NCBI GenBank assembly: GCA_001839685.1
Contig: MLAK01001166.1
Span: 9,119 to 29,153, forward strand
Origin: Tritrichomonas foetus
Lineage: Eukaryota; Parabasalia; Tritrichomonadida; Tritrichomonadidae
Reading direction: 5' to 3'
Length of the DNA: 20,035 bases
A model generated the notes under the pieces. The model was given only the letters and a program-made list of their open reading frames with translations, was not told the origin of the DNA and ran no database searches. Below, piece after piece: positions 10,401 through 19,400 of the stretch (positions are counted from its first letter, which is position 1; each line of letters starts with the position of its first letter). The translations under genes were made by a program, and so were the position numbers.

Positions 10401-13400
10401 ATATCTTCAAGTTGGTTTTCGAGTGATAAAACGCGCTCATTGATGGAATTATCGAGTGAATCACTCATGTTTCTGAGGGCAGATCTTTGTGCATTTAAGT
10501 TGTTAATAACACGATTTTGTGATCCACAAACCTCTTCAATTCGTTCTTTCATGTTTTGGATTTCGGCCTTCAAGTTTTGGACTTCTTCTGAATCAATTTG
10601 AACATCATGGATTACTTGTGATTGTGGTTTCTTTTCATTGCTTTCACTTTCCTCTTTCTTTGGTTTATGTTCACTGCTTTCACTTTCATCGCTTTCAAAT
10701 GTAAGGGCAACACCTCTGTGGCGAACTTCTTCTTTAGGTTGTTGTTCAGCAGCAATTGTCTGCATTAAAGTATTTTGTTGTTTAAGAGCCAACTCAAGAA
10801 GATGGATCCTAGTTTGAAGTTCTCTGAGTAAATCATAGATTTGCTCTGGCGTCAGATAATCGGGATCAACTGGTGGTTGTTGAAGAAGTGTGTTTAATGT
10901 GTTCTGCAAAACAACAAGATCGGACTGTGCTTGTGACATTGGTTGAGAAAGTGTATCAGCTGTCTCTGCTTCTTTATTTAAGTCAGGATCATTCATTCCT
11001 TCAAGTAGTGTATCAATTTGCTTCTTCAAGAAGTGGACAGCTGGAGATGGTTGCCTCTTCTTTGATGGAGATGAGAAGAATGCTTGTGTTCCTTGTTTGA
11101 TGAATTCGTTAAGTTGAGATTGTAATATTTCAACTTTATCCTTAAGTTCATCAATATCGACTGATTTGGCCGAAATTTGTTCTTCGTGGATACTTTCTTG
11201 TTCATTAAGAGCGTTTAATTCATTTCGGAGGTTCTCAAGTTCATCTTTGATTTCCTTTGTGAATTCTTCACTGTTAACTTTTTCAAGTTGTGATTCAAGT
11301 TCACTGATTCTTTGAAGTTCATTTTGAATTTGGGCTTCTTGGTTGTTGATTGCCTTTGCAGAATCTTGTTGTGCTCCAACAAGTTCGCTAATGCGTGAGC
11401 TTAAGTCATTAAGCTTATTATCAACTTGTGAAAGCGACTCTCTCTTACGAAGTTGTTTAACTTCATATTTAAGGCAACGAACAGTTTGTTGAAGTTTCTC
11501 ATTGGATTCCTCAAGTACTTTCGCTTGAATTTCCAATCGTGATTCCATTCCTTGTTTCCACTCTTCATGATCTTCCTCAAGTTTGATATCACGGCTTTGG
11601 ATTTCTTGCTCACCCTTTTCAAGTTGAGCAACCTTGTATTGAAGTTCGTTGAGCATATCAAGCATGGCTTCTTGGACTGCTTCTGGATCTTCGTATTCAA
11701 TAATTCTTCTAAGTGTTTCTTGAAGGATTCTGAGATCTTCATGTGCTTTGGAAAGGTTTGGTTTCAATTCTCCTGTTGTATCATCTTCATCTTCGATTTC
11801 AGATGAATTAATTTTCTCAACAAGTTCATCAATTTGCTGTTTAAGTGCTTCAATAGCTGGATTCTTTGGTCTCTTCTTTCTTGGTGATCTTCCTGGTGAC
11901 ATTAGGAATGATGATGCATCGAATCTAGAAGGAGTAATTGGTTCTTGTCTCTTTGCAACATCAGCTTTGAGTTTTCTGAGTTCTTCTTCAAGGATTTCTA
12001 CTCTCTTTGTAAGTGAATTAATGGTTTCATTGTCTTGTTGTGGAACACGGCTTAATTGTTCCTTTAAATCTTGAACTTTATCTTCAACATTATGAATCTT
12101 ATCACTGATATGTTTATTGTTCAGCTGTTGAAGTGCCCTGATTGCATCTTCTTGTTGCTGCACCCTTTCATGAAGTTGTGCAAGGGCTTCTTCAACTGGA
12201 ACATAAACTTCATTACTAAGAATCTTGCTTAATGTGTTTTGTAACTCTGCAAGATCCGTGTTCATTTTTGTAACGCCTGGTTGAAGTTCATCATCTTCAG
12301 ATGGACTTTGGTATACTGGTTTGTTCATCTTTCCTAACAATCCATCAACCTGGGCCTTAAGATCAGCAACATATTGGCTTGCTTGATACTTAGTGAGTTG
12401 GTCTGGTGCTTCACTTGTTGATGGTGGTTGGGTTGCGCCTGGTTGTCTGGAGAAAAGATCGTCAAGTTTGTCATTAAGTGTGTTTTCTAGAATTTCGATA
12501 CGATTATTAATTTCTTCACCATCAAATCCATTCATCTTGGCAAGATATGGCTTGATATTATTTACATTATTGATGATAATTTCTTGAGTACTAACAAGCT
12601 CGTTGACTCTTGTTGCGAGTGAAGTGATTTGCTTTCTGAGCTCGCCAATATTTTCTTCGCCCTCATCATTCAAATCAAGTTTGATATCTCTTGTTTGAAC
12701 AACTTCTGGAGATAGTTCATTATTCCTACCTCTCAAGGCTTGAAGGATTCGGTGGTGTTGATTAAGAATTTTTTCAATTGAATGATATCTTTGTCCAAGT
12801 TTTCTGACAAATTTTTCTAGTGATGCGTAAATATCTTCGGATTCTTCATCATCTTTATCTTCTTCTTCTTCCATTGCTTTGCTGAGTCCATCCAATGTAT
12901 TATAAACAAGTTGCAAATCTTCTTCTGTCTGTGAAAGAGTTGGTTGAAGCTCACCTTTTTCTGTTTCTTGTTTCTTGATGATTGGATTATTCATGGATGA
13001 AAGCAATGATGATATTTGGTCTTGAAGTTTCTGGATCTTTGGATTGCTCTTCTTGCGTGGTGATAATCCAACTTGTCTAAAGTCATCAATTGTTTCTAAG
13101 ATTTGGTCAAGTTGTCGTTTAATTCCAGAAACATCATCCTTTTCTTGTTCATCTAATGTTGAAAGAATCTTTTTAATCGATTCAAGTTCTAGTTGAACCT
13201 CTTCGGAGGCGTTTCCACTTGGTAGTAATGAAAGTTGATCTTCTAATTCTTTAATTCGAGCGAATTCTTCTGAAATCAAGCGGCTATGTAAGGTGATCTT
13301 TGAAGTCTGTGCATTTATTGTGTCAATTGACTTTTGTTGTGATCCTGTGAGTTGGTTAATACGCTCTTCAATTGCAGTGATTTGTGTATCAACAGATTGA

Positions 13401-16400
13401 ATGGATTCTTTGTGCAAATTAGGATTATCAAGAACTCTCGTCTTGACAACTTTCTTAAGGTTATGAACTGATGTAGTAAGTTTATCAAGAGTTGCGTTCA
13501 CAATCTTTCTCCATTTATTATCAGCGTCGTTATTATTCACATCAGTATTATCATCTTCATCAAGTTCGATTCCTCTTGTTTGAACATCCAATGATTCATC
13601 ATTTTCTGGAGTAGAATTGGACTTGGCTTTCTTGGTCGCCTTCTTTGGAGTTTGAATATTGATATCAGCTTCTTCTGTATCCTTTGTGCAACGAATTAGA
13701 GCATTAGCTTCAAGGTTGGATAATCTTTCTTGATGTTCAAGAATGTGCTTCCACATCATTTCTGGTGTGACCATTTCAGTGATATCTTCTTCTTCATGAT
13801 CAAGAATGGCTCGGAGAGCGCTTAACATTTGGTTGAGATCTGATTGAGCTTGGCTCATGCTTGGTTTAATTTGATCAATATCATCATCTTCTTGTTTAGA
13901 AGCGTTTGTCATTTCATCAACTAAATCTTGAATCTTCATGTTAAGAGCTTCAACAATTGGGCTTGGTTGCTTCTTCTTGGCTGGGGACTTAAGTACTGGC
14001 CATTTAACAGCTGGTTGATCATTTGGAGCTTGGATATGAACAGATGGTTGTCCTGGTTCTGAAGTTGGTACATTAGACAAAGTATCTTTAAGATCATTCA
14101 TGTCATTATGAACTTCATTGAATTTACTTGGAATATCAACATCGATGGCTCGTTTAACTTCTCTAAGGAATGACCTTTGGGCATTAAATGCCACGATCGC
14201 CTTGTTTTGAGAAGCGGTGATTTCATCAATTCTATCTTTAATTTCGGCCAAATGAGACAAATCTGTTTCTAATTCATTAATATCTTTTCTGTCTTCATCC
14301 AAAATGATTCCACCACGTTCTTGAAGTGGTTGTTGAGATTTAAGTTTGCGAACTTCATGTTTAAGACAACGAACAGTACTACGAACAACTTCATTCAACG
14401 TTGATTTTTGATTCTTACTGTTAATATCTTGAAGGGCCATTTGACCTCGAAGATCTTGAATCATACAATGAAGGCTTTCAAGTGTTAAGACTTCAGGTTC
14501 ATTTCGTTCTTGTTCTAATAAACTGTTCAAAGCCGATTTCAATGTTTCAAGTTGTTCTTGTGTTTGTTCAACTTGTGGTTTAACTTTAGCACCCTTTTCA
14601 GTATCTTCAATTTCTGATTCACGAAGAACTGTTGATAATTCATCAATCTTTGACTTCAGTGTTTCAATATATGGGTTCTTAACTGGCTCGTTGGATCCAT
14701 TGGATTGAAGATATTCGCCATTTGGAAGATAGGATAATCTTTGAGCGAACTCGTCAAGCTTAGCGTCAACACTTTGGCCAATCACATCTTTGAATTTGGT
14801 TAGGAACGCTTTTTGTGCGCTAACTTGTTTAATAACAAGATTGGTGGCAGCAGTGATTTCTTCGATTCTGTTGAATAATGGACTGAGATCAGAAGAATCG
14901 CCGACACTTAATTCGATTCCACGTTCTTGAACTCCGGAAAATTCTCCTTTTGAGTTTTCTAATGAAGATACTCTGCTTTGAAGTTCTAAAACAATGTCGA
15001 ACAATTGCTGTGGTGTAACAACAACTGCATCTGATTCACTTTCTTCTTGAATTTGGAGAGAATTCATTAAATCTTTAAGTGTTTGAAGTTCTTGTTGTGC
15101 TTGAATAGCCTGTGGCTTCATCTTTCCTGTTTCATCATCTTCAGTGAGCATTGGATTTTGAAGATGGTCAACAACTTCATCAATCTTTTCATTTAATTGA
15201 GCGACTAATGGATTTTGTGGTTTGGGCTCACGAGCATGTTTGATGTGTTGTTTGACATCCCATGATTCGCCGCCAACAACGCCATGTTCAATTCTACTTT
15301 CGATTTCTTCAACTCTTTCCTCAACTTTATTCATTCTCAAATCATTTTCATTGATGATGTCTTTGACTTTTCCAAGTAAATTGCGTTGAGCATTTAATGT
15401 CTTTGAAAGTAAAGCTGATTGAGCACCGATTTCTTCAACTCGAGCTTTGATTCCTTGAAGTTGGTTAATTTCTCCTTCAAGCTCATCGAGATTAAATGTA
15501 CTTATACGCCTTCCTTGAGGTGTGTCTTCTGCGAGTTCAATTGATCGGTTTTCAATTGGTGGGAGTTGATCATTTTCATTCTTAAGATTATTTAATTCTT
15601 GTTTCAAGCGACGGATTGAACTTGAAGTGATGTCTGCAGCAGCATTTCTGTTATTTTCACAATCTTTTTCAACAAGTGTCATTCTTGCTTTAAGTTCACG
15701 GATGTCATCAAATAATGTTTGTGGTGTGATAACTTCTGGTTCATCTTCTTCTTGTTCATTGAATGTGTTTAATAAGTCCTTGAAGCGCTGAAGTTCTCTT
15801 TGTGTGTGTTCTGATTGTGGTTTAATCTTTCCACCTTCGTCAGTGTTGCTGAGATCCGGGTTATTCAATTTATCTACAAGTTCGTCGATGTTTGCTTTGA
15901 TTGAATCGATTATTGGATTACTATGGCGTTCAATCTTGCCTTGACGTCCATCCATTGGCATGAATGATCCGAAAGCATTAGAAGAAATCTGGTTATAAAT
16001 AGAATTAACTTTGTCTTCCAAGATGTCGACCTTTTGTTCAAGTGAATTATTAATTGATGAATTATCAATTTGCTCTTTAACTTTCTTCAATGCTTTAGTT
16101 TGGGCATTGATTGTTTGGATTGCTTTGTTATGAGAATAAGCGATTTCGTTAAGTCGGTCATCGAATTGATTAAATCTTTCTGTTAACCCTTTGAGATTGT
16201 TGATTTCTTCTTCAATATCGCTTCCCTCGTCTAAAACAATTCCACCACGTTCTTGAACTGTTGGAACGGAATCTTGATGAGCTGGTTGTTGAGATTTAAG
16301 TTTGCGAACTTCATGTTTAAGACAACGAACAGTACTACGAACAACTTCATTCAACGTTGATTTTTGATTCTTACTGTTAATATCTTGAAGGGCCATTTGA

Positions 16401-19400
16401 CCTCGAAGATCTTGAATCATACAATGAAGGCTTTCAAGTGTTAAGACTTCAGGTTCATTTCGTTCTTGTTCTAATAAACTGTTCAAAGCCGATTTCAATG
16501 TTTCAAGTTGTTCTTGTGTTTGTTCAACTTGTGGTTTAACTTTAGCACCCTTTTCAGTATCTTCAATTTCTGATTCACGAAGAACTGTTGATAATTCATC
16601 AATCTTTGACTTCAGTGTTTCGATTAAAGGATTATGAACTGGAGTGGTAGATAATTCGTCATCTTTTTGATCGTATGAATATTTACGAGATAATAAATCT
16701 GCAATCGCATCTTCGACGTAAGTTAAGCGGCTATTTAGATCATCTCCAAATGTTTCTCTCAACTTAGCCAAATATGCCTTTTGAGCATTAACAGTCTTAA
16801 TCACTTGAAGATTATTGCCATATAATTCTTCAATACGTTCGGTGAGAACTCTAATGTTTTTAGCATCGTTTTCGATATTAGATATAGATGTCTTAATATC
16901 ATCTCTTTCATTGTTAGATGCATCTGTGGTTTCAGTGATGGATCCCTTTAATTTTTGAACTTCATGTTTAAGGCACTTCATTGTGTCTTGCTCACTTCTT
17001 GATGCTCTTTCAAGAAGATCGATTGACTCTTGTTGTTGTTTGTTAGTTGATTCGAGTATTAGAATTTTGGCTTGAAGTTCCCTGATAAGTCTGTTGTCAA
17101 CAGGTGCCCCATCAGGTATATCTTCTTCCTCACCAATTAAGCTGAAAGCCTCGCGTAAGGTCTGCAAGTCATTTCGTGTCTTTGAAATTTGCTCAGAAAG
17201 CTGATCTGAAGTATTATCGTCAAGCGTTGGGTCATTAAGTTTATTGGTTAATTCATCAATCTTTTCATTTAATTCGTTAATCATTGGATTTTCTTTACGA
17301 CTTCTTGCTGAACCCATATCTGCAACAACTCCCGTAACTTTGATTGTGTTTAATTGGTCTCGAAGAGTTTCGATTTCTTTCTCAACTGTTTCCATTCTAT
17401 CATCTAGATCTTTTCCAACTGATTCTTGGAGACGTGATAAGAAAGCACGCTGGATGTTTACAGATTTTATTGTCTTAGCTTGTGAGCCAGCAATTGTTTC
17501 AACTCTATCGCTTATATCATTGAGTCTTTCAGAGGTATCTTGATCAAGTGTATTATTGTTTTGCTGCTTCTTCATAAGCATGAGCTCATGTTTAAGAGAC
17601 TTGATTGTTTCTGGGAATGAATCAAAGTCTTCAACCTTTAATGGCATTGAAACGGCTCTGAGATTGAGTATTTCGTCAGTAAGGTTATCTCTAATTTGAT
17701 ACATTTCGGTATAAATTTCGCCGACTATTTGGTCAATTGATTGAATAACAAATGGAATCTTTGATTCATCAATATCAAGATCATCGTCGTCTTCATCACT
17801 AGCATTAGATGTTGTGATATCTTTCTTCAACATTGTTAAATCTTCTAATGCTTTATCAAGGCTTGGTTGAAATGCATCAAGATTAACTGATCTTTCTTGA
17901 ATGCTTGGATCAGTAAGTTCATTAATCATTTGATCAACTTTATTTGCAAAGTTTTGAAGTGCTGGATCTTGTTCCTTTGGTTGTGGGACTGGTTTTCCTG
18001 GAACGAAGTTGCCATTAGATAAATCTTGGATTTGCTTCTCCATTAAAACAATTTTATCTGTAACGTTGCTATAATAATCGTTCTTCATTGCTTGAAGAGC
18101 TGATTTTTGAGCATTAACGGTTCTTATTGTGTTAATTTGGGATCCAGATAAGGCTTCAATTCTTTCTTCAAGAAGTTTAAGACGATCAAAAACCGGCAGT
18201 GAAGTTGTATCTTCAGTTGGGCTTTGATTCTTCCATTTTTCAACTTCATACTTAAGACATTCAAGATCACGTTGAGCTTTGAAGCAAATTGATGAGGTGT
18301 TTGAGACGTCATCTTTCATATTATTAACATCACTTCTCATTTCCTTCATTGAATCTTGAAGTCCATCAATAGACTGTTCAAGTGAATCAACGAGTTCTTT
18401 GAGATTTTGTGGGAATTCTGGCTGATGTAAAATTTTCATATTCTTCATCTCATCTTTGATTGTTTGCATAGAATTCTTGAGAATATTAATTGAATCTATT
18501 ATAGATTCGGTATTCATTTCTTCATCTGTTTCGTTTGAGTTTCTAACTTTACGCAATTCATGCTTAATGCATCTTATAGATGAAGCAAGATTATTGGCTG
18601 ATTCAGTAATATGTGGTGCATTAATTTGGTGATTTGATGTAGATGAACTGTTTGGAGTTTGACCCAAAAGTGACTTCAATTGTTTCTTCACGTCTTCCAG
18701 ATCAGATTCCGAATCAGACAACCTGCTCTGTAGATCAGAATGTGTTCGAGTAATTTTGTCATCCATTCTTTGTGAAAGTGAACGGAGTCCGGCGGTTTGC
18801 TTGTTGATATTTGTGATAACAACGTTTTGTGATGAACTGATTTCATCAATTCTTTGATTTAGATGAGCGAATTGACCAGCCAAATCACCAGAGTCAAGTG
18901 AATTGGGAACTGAGGCTGGACTTCCTCCTTTTTGTGGTGAGCCACTGGCGATCTGAGCTTGAACTTCAGCATTAATTTTTTCTTGTTGTTGCTTAAATAT
19001 TCTGAATTCATCTGAAACGTCTTGATTCCTTAATTTTTCTTCATGTTGGGCGATTTGATTTTTGACTTGTTTCAGCTCATCTAATGTTTGTGTTTGAGCT
19101 TCTTTAAGTGATGGAAACTCATTTACACTCATTTGAGCTTTCTTTAAGACATCTCCAACTGATGAGAAGTCTTCGACTGTGACTGTTCCTTTTTGCAATA
19201 CATCCATGGCTTCGCGCATGGCTTCGAACTCAACTTCCATCTCGTTGACTTGTTGAACATAGTTGACTCTTCCATCTTCCGTCATTACTTGAGATCGACA
19301 ATATTCAACTTCATCTCGACAAGCTTGAACATTAGCTTGGACTTTGGAAAGCATTTCTGTGTTATCAGAGCATACTTTTCTTGTTTCTCTGAGAACGGAT

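Larger units (their letters stand above)
4500..17968 (-). repeat. Array of 20 degenerate modules, mean about 230 residues, encoding the central rod
   Basis: Anchoring on the NP of NPxIExLKxxIDELV or its counterpart, modules begin at residues 614, 840, 1059, 1297, 1532, 1711, 1950, 2255, 2477, 2649, 2921, 3161, 3355, 3587, 3749, 3973, 4162, 4351, 4640 and 4984 (nucleotides 17968, 17290, 16633, 15919, 15214, 14677, 13960, 13045, 12379, 11863, 11047, 10327, 9745, 9049, 8563, 7891, 7324, 6757, 5890, 4858). Module order is: helix 1 (NPxIExLKxxIDELV), acidic loop ending LKP, helix 2 (AQxELxxLQxxLxxLL), EEEPEVITPE loop, helix 3 (LxxMIxELQxKVAxLE), RCLKHEVRKLK, IQSRDIxLD with acidic tail, RIDEIxGSQN, and NAQRSxLxKVK. 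The first ~85 residues read like a three-helix segment whose TPE sequences look like helix N-caps. Spacing varies from 486 to 1032 bp. Copies are mostly very diverged, so the array is old, with local recent homogenisation. Confidence 0.85.
5075..18577 (-). other. Recurrent RCxKHE basic-helix motif
   Basis: A short motif with consensus (I/V/L)RC(L/V/I)KHE(V/L/I)xxLK recurs at residue 411 (18557-18577, IRCIKHE), 515 (18245-18265, LECLKYE), 735 (17585-17605, IKSLKHE), 943 (16961-16981, MKCLKHE), 1160 (16310-16330), 1812 (14354-14374), 2776 (11462-11482, VRCLKYE), 3253 (10031-10051, LRCVKHE) and 4905 (5075-5095, LKCIKHE). One further copy lies at residue 5825 (2315-2335, IRCVKHE) in the C-terminal rod. 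Module 4 has IRRLKQE. Cysteine is rare elsewhere in the protein, so a Cys kept at one place per module is notable. Cys and His three residues apart lie on the same helix face. Partner binding, disulfide or metal bridging between chains are possible; none is shown. Confidence 0.75.

Noticed and set aside
14327..16621. CRISPR-like or integron-like direct repeat
   Set aside because: The two 339 bp copies are in-frame coding sequence within one gene and are separated by two other modules.
4500..17968. True spectrin repeats
   Set aside because: The recurring ~85-residue segment suggests three helices, but they are too short, lack the conserved spectrin Trp positions, and are separated by variable non-spectrin linkers.
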